Source: Mediterraneibacter agrestimuris (lineage in GTDB: Bacteria > Bacillota > Clostridia > Lachnospirales > Lachnospiraceae). Taken from it: DNA of 61,641 nt. The stretch spans positions 1-61,641 of the forward strand of contig NZ_CALPDG010000021.1 of NCBI RefSeq assembly GCF_943193195.1, read 5' to 3'. Shown in pieces: positions 1 to 10,680 of this stretch (positions are counted from its first letter, which is position 1; each line of letters starts with the position of its first letter). The notes below the pieces were generated by a model that ran no database searches, was not told where the DNA came from, and was given only the letters and a program-made list of their open reading frames with translations. A program made the translations under genes and the position numbers.

Positions 1-32
1 GACAAAAGAAAAAATAGATTTTATCGAAAAGT

Positions 33-57
33 GGTGCTGGAGTTCTTCTCCAGCACC
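33..57 (-). terminator. groEL transcription terminator
   Basis: A perfect 10-bp stem (GGTGCTGGAG / CTCCAGCACC) with a 5-base loop lies downstream of the groEL stop. On the minus strand a short T-rich tract follows. A second perfect hairpin closer to the gene (77-99, 9-bp stem, 5-base loop) lacks an adjacent T run and may be a 3' stabilising structure. Confidence 0.7.
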
Positions 58-113
58 AACTTTGTCTACAGTCTGAAGGCTGTACTTTTCGTACAGCCTC
101 ATAAAAGACATTT

Positions 114-1742
<1,629 letters not shown>

Positions 1743-1799
1743 TCACTCCTGTCAATTTTTTAATTCAGTTAAAAACCTTTTTACTTATAAAGAAGCTCT

Positions 1800-2087
1800 C
1801 TATGCTTCCACTATAGCAAGTATATCATTCTGTTTTACAATAATATATTCCTGTCCTTCCAGTTCCACTTCTGTACCGGCATACTTGGAATAAATAACCT
1901 TATCTCCTGCCTTTACCTGCATAACCACTTCTTTACCATCTATCATTCCACCAGGACCTACTGCAATTACTTCAGCTTCCTGTGGTTTCTCTTTTGCCTG
2001 ACCAGGAAGAACGATTCCTGATTTTGTTGTCTCTTCTGCCTCTAACTGTTTTAACACAATCTTGTCGCCCAATGGTACTAATTTCAT
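1800..2087 (-). CDS. groES: 10 kDa co-chaperonin GroES
   Basis: Heptameric lid of the GroEL chamber, cytoplasmic. The 95 residues match the usual length. The start MKLVPLGDKIVLK is the typical N-terminal beta strand, the mobile-loop region is ETTKSGIVLPGQAKEKPQ (about residues 19-36), and the protein ends in the normal ILAIVEA. A purine-rich AGGAGG-type ribosome site precedes the ATG. It is the first gene of the operon, directly behind a consensus promoter and a perfect CIRCE operator. Confidence 0.99.
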   Translation of the reverse strand: MKLVPLGDKIVLKQLEAEETTKSGIVLPGQAKEKPQEAEVIAVGPGGMIDGKEVVMQVKAGDKVIYSKYAGTEVELEGQEYIIVKQNDILAIVEA

Positions 2088-2117
2088 TATAATTCCTCCT
2101 TAATATTCTACTTTTTG

Positions 2118-2144
2118 TTAGCACTCATTTCTTTTGAGTGCTAA
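2118..2144 (-). promoter_or_regulatory. CIRCE operator (HrcA site)
   Basis: A perfect inverted repeat, TTAGCACTC, nine bases, GAGTGCTAA, exactly matches the known CIRCE consensus. It covers the expected transcription start and leader of groES. In Firmicutes this site is bound by the HrcA repressor and released on heat stress; hrcA itself is not in this window. Confidence 0.97.
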
Positions 2145-2155
2145 GCCATGAATAT

Positions 2156-2184
2156 AAAATAGCACTCTGGCTTTCATTTGTCAA
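2156..2184 (-). promoter_or_regulatory. groESL sigma-A promoter
   Basis: Minus-strand -35 TTGACA (2179-2184) and -10 TATTTT (2156-2161) are separated by exactly 17 bases. The predicted start falls at the upstream edge of the CIRCE element. The -10 overlaps an isolated CIRCE half-site (TAGCACTC, 2160-2167 on the plus strand). Confidence 0.85.
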
Positions 2185-2223
2185 CAGAGATTCTCATATT
2201 TTTATATTAAGTTTATATAATAA

Positions 2224-2248
2224 ATCCCAGCTGCATATGAGCTGGGAT
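2224..2248 (-). terminator. terminator after the small gene downstream of codY
   Basis: A 9-bp stem (ATCCCAGCT / AGCTGGGAT) with a 7-base loop is followed on the minus strand by TTTATTATAT. It ends the codY-side transcript before the groES promoter. Confidence 0.65.
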
Positions 2249-2270
2249 ATCTTTGTTTAATTATTTGCAG

Positions 2271-2591
2271 TCAAAAACCATTTCCGCGGGTTTCCACTGC
2301 ATTGTAAAATCCGTTCTCAATACGGAATACAAGCATATTGCCGTCTTCCGACTGAAAACGCTCTTTTACAACACCTGTACAATAGAGAAGTTCATTTTTC
2401 GTTGCAATATAACACCGATATTTTGCATCCAGTGAAATTGCAGTCAAATCTTTTTCCCTTAATTCCAGATAAATGTAGTCTTCTTCCATATCATACCGGA
2501 ACACACGGGCTCTGTGTATTGCTTCATCCAGAACCGCGTCCGCTGAAATTGTTTTTACCATACGCAAATCAACCGGATTACCTTCGTACAT
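2271..2591 (-). CDS. conserved hypothetical protein downstream of codY
   Basis: A 106-residue soluble protein whose family I do not recognise. The sequence is mixed alpha/beta with many acidic residues (DMEEDYIYLELREKD) and no signal peptide, membrane segment or metal motif. The stretch around residues 50-90 alternates like a small beta barrel, and a distant likeness to the N-terminal domain of PilZ/YcgR proteins is possible but unproven. It starts 37 bases after codY on the same strand and is followed by a terminator, so it is probably the last gene of the codY transcript. Confidence 0.75.
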   Translation of the reverse strand: MYEGNPVDLRMVKTISADAVLDEAIHRARVFRYDMEEDYIYLELREKDLTAISLDAKYRCYIATKNELLYCTGVVKERFQSEDGNMLVFRIENGFYNAVETRGNGF

Positions 2592-2627
2592 GTTCTTCTC
2601 CTTTTATCTTTAAGTCTTACATCTGTT

Positions 2628-3407
2628 TTACATTCTCTCTTTTTTAATCTTCTCAAGTTCTGTAAATACATAGTCGTTCAGGACTTTGATATATGTACCT
2701 TTCATGCCGGAGGAACGGGACTCAATGACCCCCGCACTCTCAAATTTACGAAGTGCATTAACGATAACAGAACGGGTAATTCCCACACGGTCTGCAATCT
2801 TACTTGCTACCAGAATCCCCTCCACACCGTTCAGTTCTTCAAAAATATGAATGATTGCTTCCAGCTCTGAAAAAGAAAGTGTTCCAATTGCAGACTGCAC
2901 AATGTGCTCTTTTCTTGTTTCTTCTGCATTTTCCTCATTCACGGAACGAAGCATCTCCAGACCTACAACTGCGGTTCCATACTCACTTAAAATGATATCG
3001 TCAATGGAATATGTCTCATTCTGTTTGTACAAAAATAATGTGCCCAGACGTTCTCCTGCAATATCGATAGGTGTGATAATTGCCTGATATCCTGCCACAG
3101 ATACTGATGAAAATCCCAACGTCTCCAGATTAACATTCTCTTTCGTAGACAGTATACTTAACATACGCTCATTGAGCATATCGTCAATATGAGAACCGAC
3201 AGCCTCCCCGATCAGCTCTCCGATCATCTGTACACTTTCACACTTACTTACTCCGAGAACCTTGCCCTTTCTGCTGACAACAAGTACATTAGAATTCAAT
3301 ATCTCTGTCAGCACAGCACAGATATCATTGAATACTACCTTACTGGAATTGTTATTATGGAGCAGCTTGTTTATTTTCCGGGTTTTATCTAATAGTTGTA
3401 CGCTCAT
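2628..3407 (-). CDS. codY: GTP-sensing global repressor CodY
   Basis: Nutrient-responsive regulator that binds GTP and branched-chain amino acids and represses stationary-phase and biosynthetic genes. The 259-residue length is typical. The N-terminal GAF-type ligand domain runs to about residue 155. The C-terminal winged helix (about 180-259) contains SKIADRVGITRSVIVNALRKF, the conserved DNA-reading helix. The start MSVQLLDKTRKIN matches the family. It lies downstream of topA on the same strand, as part of a conserved Firmicute yifB-dprA-topA-codY neighbourhood. Confidence 0.98.
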   Translation of the reverse strand: MSVQLLDKTRKINKLLHNNNSSKVVFNDICAVLTEILNSNVLVVSRKGKVLGVSKCESVQMIGELIGEAVGSHIDDMLNERMLSILSTKENVNLETLGFSSVSVAGYQAIITPIDIAGERLGTLFLYKQNETYSIDDIILSEYGTAVVGLEMLRSVNEENAEETRKEHIVQSAIGTLSFSELEAIIHIFEELNGVEGILVASKIADRVGITRSVIVNALRKFESAGVIESRSSGMKGTYIKVLNDYVFTELEKIKKERM

Positions 3408-3430
3408 TCTTCTCCTCCGTTTTTATTAGT

Positions 3431-3450
3431 ACTACAGATTATTCTGTAGT
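3431..3450 (-). promoter_or_regulatory. perfect dyad in the codY leader
   Basis: ACTACAGA, TTAT, TCTGTAGT forms an 8-bp perfect inverted repeat 24 bases upstream of the codY ATG. It lacks a T run, so it is more likely an operator or mRNA hairpin than a terminator. No factor is assigned. No convincing CodY box was seen in this gap. Confidence 0.4.
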
Positions 3451-3567
3451 TCACACATATTCGCCTTAAATTGTATACACAAATCACCCTAAAATGCTCG
3501 GTAAATTCATGTTATCATACAATTCTCGAAATAGCAACAAAATTAACCCATCCACTTTTAAATTTTA

Positions 3568-5631
3568 TTATATTTTCTTTACATAACCACATTTTTCATC
3601 GGCACATGCTACTTTATTTCCCTTTTCTACCATATATCCGCCGCATTCCGGGCATTTTTCCCTGGATGGTCTCTGCCATGACATAAAATCGCATTCCGGA
3701 TTATTCTCACATCCAAAATATTTTCTGCCCTTCTTTGTCTTACGAATCACGACATTACTTCCACACTTCGGACATGGTACGCCAATTTTCTCCAGATACG
3801 GTTTAGTATTACGGCATTCCGGAAATCCCGGACAAGCGAGGAATTTGCCGTGGGGTCCATATTTTATGACCATATTGCGCCCACATTCTTCACAGACAAC
3901 GTCAGTCACTTCGTCCTCGATCTCTACACTTTCCAGTTCCTTCTCGGCAATCTGCACTGCCTCGTCCAAATCCGGATAGAAATTGCGGATAACTTCTTTC
4001 CACGGCACCTTTCCTTCTTCTACCATATCCAAAAGCCCTTCCATGTTGGCAGTAAAGCTTACATCTACGATGCTTGGGAATGACTGCATCATAATATTAT
4101 TCACAACCTCGCCCAGCTCTGTCATATACAAATTCTTACCTTCTTTTGTAATATATCTTCGGGCAAGAATCGTGGAAATAGTCGGAGCGTAAGTACTTGG
4201 ACGTCCGATACCTTGCTCTTCCAGAGCTTTTACCAAAGTTGCCTCTGTGTAATGTGCCGGCGGCTGGGTAAAGTGTTGTTTCTCATCAAAACTGTCCTTC
4301 GTAAGCACAGACTCTTTAGAGAGCCCGCCAACCAGTACATTACTCACTTCTTTCTCTTCATCCGCCTCAATATATACGGTACGGAATCCTTCAAATACTA
4401 CCTTGGATGTAGATACAGTAAACAGATATTCTGCCGCTTTGATCTTTACAGAGGTAGTCTCATATTTTGCAGGCTGCATACGGCTTGCAACAAACCGCTT
4501 CCAAATCAGCTGATACAAACGGAACTGATCTCTTGTCAGAGAATCTTTTAAAGCCGCCGGAGTTCTTGTCACATCAGACGGACGAATCGCCTCATGGGCA
4601 TCCTGAATCTTCTTATCAGATTTCTTCTCAGAACTTCCTGCCGCAACATAATCCTTACCATAAGTTTCTCCGATATATTCTCTTGCCGCCGCATCTGCTT
4701 CCTCAGAAATACGGGTAGAATCCGTACGCAGATATGTGATAACACCGACAGTCCCATTGCCTTTAATATCCACACCTTCATACAACTGCTGAGCAATACG
4801 CATGGTCTTTTGAGTTCCAAAATTCAATACTTTTGCTGCCTCCTGCTGCAATGTACTGGTTGTAAACGGAAGCGGAGCCTTACGCAGACGCTCACTTGTC
4901 TTAACATCCTTCACATGATACTCTGCATTTTCAATTGCCTTCAGAATCTGATCCAACTCTTCTCTGGAAGAAATAGTCATCTTCTTTCCATCGGTTCCAT
5001 AGAACTTGGCAGTCAGCGGACGCTTTTCTCCTTTAACCTTTAATATCACATCCAATGACCAATATTCCTCCGGGATAAATGCATCAATTTCTGTCTCCCT
5101 GTCGGCAATAATCCGCAGCGCTACAGACTGGACACGCCCCGCACTTAGCCCTCTCTTAACCTTCGCCCACAAAAGCGGACTGATGCGGTACCCCACCATA
5201 CGGTCCAGCGCACGGCGCGCCTGCTGTGCATCTACCAGATTCATATCAATCTCGCGCGGCTCTTTCAAAGATGCCTTGATTGCATTCTTTGTAATCTCGT
5301 TAAATGTAATACGGCACATTTTCTTATCATCCAGTTTCAATGCCGCAGCCAAATGCCATGAAATTGCTTCTCCCTCACGGTCCGGGTCAGTTGCCAGAAA
5401 GACTTTATCTGCTTTCTTTGTCTCTTTTCTCAAATTGGCAAGAATATCTCCTTTACCTCTGATCGTAATATATTTCGGTTCATAATCGTTTTCCGGTCCG
5501 ATGCCGAGCTGACTTTTCGGCAAATCGCGGACATGTCCGTTAGATGCAGCAACTGTATAATTGCTGCCAAGAAACTTTTTAATTGTCTTCACCTTGGCTG
5601 GTGACTCCACGATAACCAGATAATGTGCCAT
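3568..5631 (-). CDS. topA: DNA topoisomerase I (type IA)
   Basis: Relaxes negative supercoils using a catalytic tyrosine. The 687 residues hold an N-terminal TOPRIM domain (MAHYLVIVESPAKVKTI), the acidic motif DPDREGEAISWHL, and the active-site motif YLRTDSTR at about residue 300. Three C-terminal four-cysteine zinc ribbons follow (CEECG, CPKCG and CPECG starts, about residues 570-685). The length and domain order are normal. It lies between dprA (upstream) and codY. Confidence 0.98.
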   Translation of the reverse strand: MAHYLVIVESPAKVKTIKKFLGSNYTVAASNGHVRDLPKSQLGIGPENDYEPKYITIRGKGDILANLRKETKKADKVFLATDPDREGEAISWHLAAALKLDDKKMCRITFNEITKNAIKASLKEPREIDMNLVDAQQARRALDRMVGYRISPLLWAKVKRGLSAGRVQSVALRIIADRETEIDAFIPEEYWSLDVILKVKGEKRPLTAKFYGTDGKKMTISSREELDQILKAIENAEYHVKDVKTSERLRKAPLPFTTSTLQQEAAKVLNFGTQKTMRIAQQLYEGVDIKGNGTVGVITYLRTDSTRISEEADAAAREYIGETYGKDYVAAGSSEKKSDKKIQDAHEAIRPSDVTRTPAALKDSLTRDQFRLYQLIWKRFVASRMQPAKYETTSVKIKAAEYLFTVSTSKVVFEGFRTVYIEADEEKEVSNVLVGGLSKESVLTKDSFDEKQHFTQPPAHYTEATLVKALEEQGIGRPSTYAPTISTILARRYITKEGKNLYMTELGEVVNNIMMQSFPSIVDVSFTANMEGLLDMVEEGKVPWKEVIRNFYPDLDEAVQIAEKELESVEIEDEVTDVVCEECGRNMVIKYGPHGKFLACPGFPECRNTKPYLEKIGVPCPKCGSNVVIRKTKKGRKYFGCENNPECDFMSWQRPSREKCPECGGYMVEKGNKVACADEKCGYVKKI

Positions 5632-5667
5632 ATCACTCTTTCCTCCACCCTGGCGGAATTATTTCCG

Positions 5668-6774
5668 TCAATATATTCTTATATAATGATTTTTTGTAAT
5701 CTCTTTAATATAGCCTTTCAGTTCCAGCCCCACTAGAAGCCGCATGATTTCTGTTACTGACAATTTTGTCTCATCAATTAACTCCCCAATGCTTTTGGGA
5801 TAAAGACCAACTGAACTATACACCATATTTTCTTCTGTTTCAAGCATTTTTTTCGTTTCTGCCTGATTTTCCAAAAAATTAACATTTGATAGTTTCAAAT
5901 CTGCCAGCAGTGTTTCCGGTGAAACCAAAATCCCCGCTCCTTGACGTATCAACATGTTACATCCTCTGCTCAGTTCACTATTGAGCGGTCCGGGCAGCGC
6001 CCACACATCCCTTCCCTGCTCCAGTGCCATATCTGCTGTAATCAGAGAGCCGCTTTTTTCCTTTGCTTCCATAACAAGTACATAATCCGATAATCCACTG
6101 ATGATCCGATTACGTTTTGGAAAATGAAAAGGCAAAGGCTTCGTTCCCGGCGGCAATTCGGATAAGATTCCGCCCCCATGTTCCAGAATATCCATATACA
6201 GCCCAATATGTTCCTGAGGATAACAGACATCCACACCACAGCCCATCACTGCAAATGTTTTACCCCCACCTGTCAGAGCCCCCCTCTGGCTTGCACCGTC
6301 AATCCCCCTGGCAAGACCGCTGATAATCTGCGCTCCTGCCTCCGTCAGCGCCTTTGCGAATCTGCCCGCATACAACTCCCCATATGTTGTACAATTCCTT
6401 GCCCCCACCATAGCAACACTAATGCCGCCTTCCTTGGGCAGACTACCCTTTCCATATATAACATATGGCATGTCTTCTATTGAAAGAAGTCGTTTAGGAT
6501 ACTTTTCTTCAAAACACAATGCCATCCATATACCTCGTTTCGCCAATCCTTCCCATTCTTTTTCAAATGAAGTCATATTTTGTGCAATACGCAGAACATT
6601 TTTGTCTTCTTCTGTCAGGAAATTAATGGATTTTAATTCCGTTTCTTCTATATAATAAACCGCCTGTGCCGATTTCATATATTCTCGGAGCTTCTGCTTT
6701 TTTTTATTGCTGATTCCGTGCATTGACGCCAGCCAATATTCGTATGGCCAATCCATATCATTGTTTTTTCTCAT
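5668..6774 (-). CDS. dprA: DNA-processing protein DprA/Smf
   Basis: Rossmann-fold ssDNA-binding protein that loads RecA on incoming DNA during transformation. The 368 residues show the family motifs VGARNCTTYG, SGLARGIDGASQ, GCGVDVCYP and FPKRNRIISGLSDYVLV. A C-terminal DML1-type winged helix (about 300-368) is also present. A GAGGAA ribosome site sits 6 bases before the ATG. It follows yifB by 9 bases and precedes topA by 36, so the three are probably cotranscribed. Confidence 0.97.
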   Translation of the reverse strand: MRKNNDMDWPYEYWLASMHGISNKKKQKLREYMKSAQAVYYIEETELKSINFLTEEDKNVLRIAQNMTSFEKEWEGLAKRGIWMALCFEEKYPKRLLSIEDMPYVIYGKGSLPKEGGISVAMVGARNCTTYGELYAGRFAKALTEAGAQIISGLARGIDGASQRGALTGGGKTFAVMGCGVDVCYPQEHIGLYMDILEHGGGILSELPPGTKPLPFHFPKRNRIISGLSDYVLVMEAKEKSGSLITADMALEQGRDVWALPGPLNSELSRGCNMLIRQGAGILVSPETLLADLKLSNVNFLENQAETKKMLETEENMVYSSVGLYPKSIGELIDETKLSVTEIMRLLVGLELKGYIKEITKNHYIRIY

Positions 6775-6783
6775 CTGTGTTCC

Positions 6784-8343
6784 TCATCTTCCCCAATATT
6801 TTTTATCCAGTGTCCGATAGCCTATCGCCTCCGCAAGATGCGCCGCGCCAATACGTTCTTTTCCTTCTAAATCAGCTATTGTACGTGCCACTTTCAATAT
6901 CTTATGATATGAACGTGCAGTCAGTGACAGCCTGTCAAACGCCTGTTGCATCATCCTTTCCTCTTCCGTCTCCAGAGTACAGTATTCCTCCATCTCACTT
7001 ACATTCATCATAGCATTGAACCGTGTCTCTTCTCCTTGATACCGTTTATTCTGTATTTCCCGCGCTTTGCAGACTCTTCCCCTGATTTCTGCCGAACCTT
7101 CCTCCGGGTTTCTAATTGTCCCGTTTAGCTTCAAAGCCTCATATTCTACTTTCGGAGCCTCCACACAAATATCTATTCTATCCAAAAAAGGCTGACTTAA
7201 CTTGCCCAGATAATTCTGTATCTGCCCCGGCGTACAAGTACATCTCTGACTGGGATATGCCCCGCAGGGACAAGGATTCATTGCAGCTACTAACATAAAG
7301 TTCGCCGGAAACAAGCAGGAGCCTTGCGCCCGTGTAATCCAGATTTCCCGTTCTTCCAATGGCTGACGCAGCACCTCCAATACAGTTTTCTGAAATTCCG
7401 GCAATTCATCCAAAAACAGTACGCCGCCATGTGCCAGACTGATTTCTCCCGGTGTTGGAATGACTCCGCCGCCCACCAATGCAGTTTTTGTCACTGTATG
7501 GTGGATACTTCTAAAAGGTCTTTTCTCTATAAGCGGCGCTTCTTCATCTACCTTTCCTAAAATACTATAAATTTTTGTAATTTCCATACTTTCTTCCAGC
7601 GTCATGGACGGAAATATAGTCGATATCCGTTTTGCCGCCATAGATTTACCACTTCCTGGCGGTCCCACCAGCAAAAGATTATGTCCTCCTGCCACGGCAA
7701 TTTCCGCCGCCCGCTTTACTGCATGCTGTCCTCGGATATCTCTATAATCCAGTTCTTCCGTACATGTTTTATTGGACTTTCTATGTATTGCTTTTTGTTT
7801 TCTTGATATTTTTTTTATTTCTTTTATACCGCATAAATGTTCATATGCAGATTTTAAACTTTCTACTCCGATAATATTGATTCCTTCTACAAGAGCACCT
7901 TCCCTTACATTATCCTTTGGAATCATACAACTCATTATTCCCATCTCTCTCGCCGCCAGTACAATCGGCAGAATCCCCGGAACACGCTGTACCTTACCAT
8001 CCAGACTTAGTTCTCCTACAATCAGCATAGAGGACAGCTTCTCCTGCGAAATCTTACCAAGAGAAGTAAGTATGGAAACCGCTATTGGCAGATCAAATGC
8101 TGCTCCTCTCTTTTTCATTGTCGCCGGAGCCAAATTAATAATAACTTTTTTTGCGGGAAAATCCATCTCCGAATTACGGATTGCTGTTCTGACCCGTTCT
8201 CCTGCTTCTCTCACTTCCGACGAAAGATATCCCACCATGTGAAATGCCGGAAGTCCATTACCTACGTCTGCCTCTACATTAACCAATTCTACCTTCAATC
8301 CGAAAATAGCAGCAGACTGTACACTGCTAAACCCCATGTACAC
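6784..8343 (-). CDS. yifB: YifB/ComM-type Mg-chelatase-like AAA ATPase
   Basis: Hexameric helicase-like ATPase of the ComM/YifB family; ComM promotes branch migration during natural transformation. The N-terminal Lon-protease-like ChlI domain is at about 1-170. The AAA core has Walker A GPPGSGKSM (about 221) and Walker B GVLFLDELPEF, and there is a C-terminal Mg-chelatase domain. The length of 519 is slightly above the usual 500-510. It is the first gene of the yifB-dprA-topA-codY string. Pairing with dprA supports a DNA-uptake role. Confidence 0.96.
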   Translation of the reverse strand: MYMGFSSVQSAAIFGLKVELVNVEADVGNGLPAFHMVGYLSSEVREAGERVRTAIRNSEMDFPAKKVIINLAPATMKKRGAAFDLPIAVSILTSLGKISQEKLSSMLIVGELSLDGKVQRVPGILPIVLAAREMGIMSCMIPKDNVREGALVEGINIIGVESLKSAYEHLCGIKEIKKISRKQKAIHRKSNKTCTEELDYRDIRGQHAVKRAAEIAVAGGHNLLLVGPPGSGKSMAAKRISTIFPSMTLEESMEITKIYSILGKVDEEAPLIEKRPFRSIHHTVTKTALVGGGVIPTPGEISLAHGGVLFLDELPEFQKTVLEVLRQPLEEREIWITRAQGSCLFPANFMLVAAMNPCPCGAYPSQRCTCTPGQIQNYLGKLSQPFLDRIDICVEAPKVEYEALKLNGTIRNPEEGSAEIRGRVCKAREIQNKRYQGEETRFNAMMNVSEMEEYCTLETEEERMMQQAFDRLSLTARSYHKILKVARTIADLEGKERIGAAHLAEAIGYRTLDKKYWGR

Positions 8344-8467
8344 ACATCCTTTCTGTTTGTTTTCCCATTATCTTAAGTTCAATTTACAAATCTGATTTTC
8401 AATGTGACGACTGCCACAGACCTTTTAGAATATACAGAATTCTCAGAAAACTGGATTTGTGATGTGA

Positions 8468-8653
8468 GTATATCACGCGGCTATCGTATTTGCAAGCGGT
8501 TTTTATATAACAACCTTGACGGAAAGATTCATACTAGAATATAATGAATTCAGACGTGATATGTCTGCAATGCTTCAGACCAGCCGCAATTCTGTAAGAG
8601 AAGCACTTCGTGGCTTAAGTACTCCTATCCTTAAGCCACGTTCTTATTTTTGA
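8468..8653 (+). pseudogene. possible remnant of a GntR-type regulator
   Basis: The 326-base gap between yifB and modC holds a plus-strand frame without a usable start that ends at TGA 8651. Its second half reads as a helix-turn-helix ending NSVREALRGL, like the recognition helix of FadR/GntR repressors. The rest is too short to be functional. A terminator hairpin lies inside its 3' end. Nothing recognisable was seen at 8344-8467. The call rests on about 20 residues and is tentative. Confidence 0.3.
8609..8640 (+). terminator. strong plus-strand terminator hairpin
   Basis: CGTGGCTTAAG / CTTAAGCCACG form an 11-bp perfect stem with a 10-base loop, followed by TTCTTATTTTT on the plus strand. No intact plus-strand gene precedes it; it may be a relic, or it may block transcription running into modC from the opposite side. 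Confidence 0.6.
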
Positions 8654-8669
8654 TTCTTATACTAAACTG

Positions 8670-9788
8670 TTACTCCAGAAACATACAACGCTCTTCCACC
8701 ATCTGCAAGTAATCTGGCAGGCCCTTTTCTGCCAGCAAAGGCTGCTGTTCCCGCTGAATAAACCAGCTTATTACATTTTCTACTGTGGAACTGTCCTTTT
8801 CTATCCCGGAATGTTTCACTTGTATCTGCATATTCGCACTATTCACGTCTGACTGCTTCTCTGTCTGCAGATAATATTGCACCTCAAAGGGCAGCTCTGC
8901 CTTGCTTAGTACCTGTACTTTCAAACAATTTTCTCGGCGTTCCCCCCATATTGGAACGAAATCATGCGCCCGGTATCCAAAACTTGTACAATTCTCTGGA
9001 AGCTCCTGCTGTAGATTCAATATAATCCCCCATTCAGTCAACTCAGCCGTATGTGCATCGATCCGCCGCACATCTGAGAAATTCTTACATCCAGTTAATT
9101 TTGCCGCCTCTTTGTACCGCGGTCTGGCAAATAACGCTTTTGTGTCCCCGTTTACAACTACCGCGCCCTTGTCCAGAATCACTAACTCATCGCAGAAGCG
9201 ATATAATTCGTCCCGGTTATGAGAAACCATAATAACGATTCCCAGATAATCTTGCAGCATTTCTTCTAACTCCAACTGCAAACGGTCTTTGAGAAATCCA
9301 TCCAATGCGGAAAACGGTTCGTCTAACAGAATCACATCCGGCTCATACGCCATGATCCTTGCCAGTGCAACACGCTGCTGCTGTCCTCCTGAAAGCTGCC
9401 CGGGCAATTGTTTCTCCAGACCATCCAGCCGGAATTTCTGTACCATCTCCTGTACTCGTTTCTGATTCTCTGCTTTGCTTCCCTTCAGCCCTGCGGCAAT
9501 ATTCTTCTCCACAGTCATATGCGGAAACAACGCATAGTTCTGAAACAAATAACCGACTCTTCTCTGCTGAGGCTTTAGATTCACTTTCTTTCCACTGTCA
9601 AAAAGGAACTTTCCATCAACACAGATCTGCCCTTCATCCGGTGTCTCGATTCCGGCAATACTTTTTAACGTCATACTCTTTCCACAACCGGATGCCCCTA
9701 ATATCCCGATTCTTGACACTTCACTTTTCCATTGTATTTCCAATTGAAAATTTCCCAGATTTTTTCGGATATCAATTGATATGCCCAT
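8670..9788 (-). CDS. modC: molybdate ABC transporter ATPase
   Basis: ATPase that energises molybdate import with ModB and ModA. The 372 residues include Walker A GASGCGKSM (about 32), signature LSGGQQQRVA, Walker B VILLDEP and the H-loop VSHNRDE. After residue 235 there is a C-terminal extension in the position of the oxyanion-sensing domain of ModC. It is the last gene of the mod cluster, 64 bases after modB. Assignment to molybdate rather than sulfate rests on the neighbouring cofactor genes and on ModA. Confidence 0.93.
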   Translation of the reverse strand: MGISIDIRKNLGNFQLEIQWKSEVSRIGILGASGCGKSMTLKSIAGIETPDEGQICVDGKFLFDSGKKVNLKPQQRRVGYLFQNYALFPHMTVEKNIAAGLKGSKAENQKRVQEMVQKFRLDGLEKQLPGQLSGGQQQRVALARIMAYEPDVILLDEPFSALDGFLKDRLQLELEEMLQDYLGIVIMVSHNRDELYRFCDELVILDKGAVVVNGDTKALFARPRYKEAAKLTGCKNFSDVRRIDAHTAELTEWGIILNLQQELPENCTSFGYRAHDFVPIWGERRENCLKVQVLSKAELPFEVQYYLQTEKQSDVNSANMQIQVKHSGIEKDSSTVENVISWFIQREQQPLLAEKGLPDYLQMVEERCMFLE

Positions 9789-9852
9789 GCTTCAATCTCC
9801 TATAATGACTGTTCACATAACAGTTAAACTTTTCGGCAAAACTGCCGTACTC

Positions 9853-10557
9853 CTACCACTGCTTCGTATTTTTCATCTGCTTTCCCAGTATCAGATTCAT
9901 AAAAAATACCACACAGAGTGCAATCAATATTACAATTACCACCCACACACCGGCAGTCACATAATCACCGTCCTGAATGACCATCGCTATCTTTTGGGAT
10001 ATGGTGCCTGTCTTGCCCGGTATATTTCCTGCCAGCATAGATGTAGCTCCGTACTCTCCCAATGCCCTTGCAAATGTCAGAATTGTTCCTGCCGCAATTC
10101 CCGGTCCTGCTGTTGGAAGTATAATCTTCCAAAAAATCTTCGTTTCAGACATTCCAAGTGTCCGTGCGGCATAAACCAGATTGACATCAATCTGCTCGAA
10201 TGCAGCACGAGCATTACGGTACATCAACGGAAATGAAATCACTGTCGCTGCAATAATGCACCCCAGCCAGGTCTGAACCACCTTAATATCAAACTGCTCA
10301 TAAAGCAAGATACCAAGAGGACGCCTTCTGCTAAATAGCAAAAGCAGAAAAAAACCTGCAGCCGTAGGCGGCAGTACCATCGGGAGGGTTAAGATTCCAT
10401 CTAATATTGCTTTTTTTACGGGCGAAGCCTTTACAACTTTCCGTGCTGCATAAATTCCCATGAAAAAGGAAATAAACGTAGCCACTACTCCTGTTTTCAG
10501 TGAAATCAACAACGGACTCCAGTCCAAGTCCTTCCATACATCCATTACTGCTTCCAT
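9853..10557 (-). CDS. modB: molybdate ABC transporter permease
   Basis: Inner-membrane channel subunit for molybdate. The 234 residues carry several hydrophobic helices and the BPD permease loop with the EAA-like stretch AARTLGMSETKIFWKIILP (about 130-150) that contacts ModC. The length matches the ModB/CysT family. It lies between modA and modC on the same strand. The 123-base gap to modA is larger than elsewhere in the cluster and is filled by a dispersed palindromic repeat. Confidence 0.95.
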   Translation of the reverse strand: MEAVMDVWKDLDWSPLLISLKTGVVATFISFFMGIYAARKVVKASPVKKAILDGILTLPMVLPPTAAGFFLLLLFSRRRPLGILLYEQFDIKVVQTWLGCIIAATVISFPLMYRNARAAFEQIDVNLVYAARTLGMSETKIFWKIILPTAGPGIAAGTILTFARALGEYGATSMLAGNIPGKTGTISQKIAMVIQDGDYVTAGVWVVIVILIALCVVFFMNLILGKQMKNTKQW

Positions 10558-10590
10558 CTGTACCCTCCTTACTCAAAATATTCCCACAGA

Positions 10591-10653
10591 GTAACTACTC
10601 AGCTTTCGGCTTCATAGTCACTAAAAAACGTCCACCGGACTGTTTTATCGCAT
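10591..10653. repeat. dispersed palindromic repeat, copy A
   Basis: Module 1 (10591-10621) is a hairpin beginning GTAACTACTCAGC and ending TTCATAGTCAC. Module 2 follows as TCCACCGGAC then TGTTTTATCGCAT. Both modules recur at 61566-61629, and module 1 alone at 35099-35130. This copy separates modA from modB. Confidence 0.75.
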
Positions 10654-10680
10654 TTATGTTTTCTTACAGTAACCTTTTAT

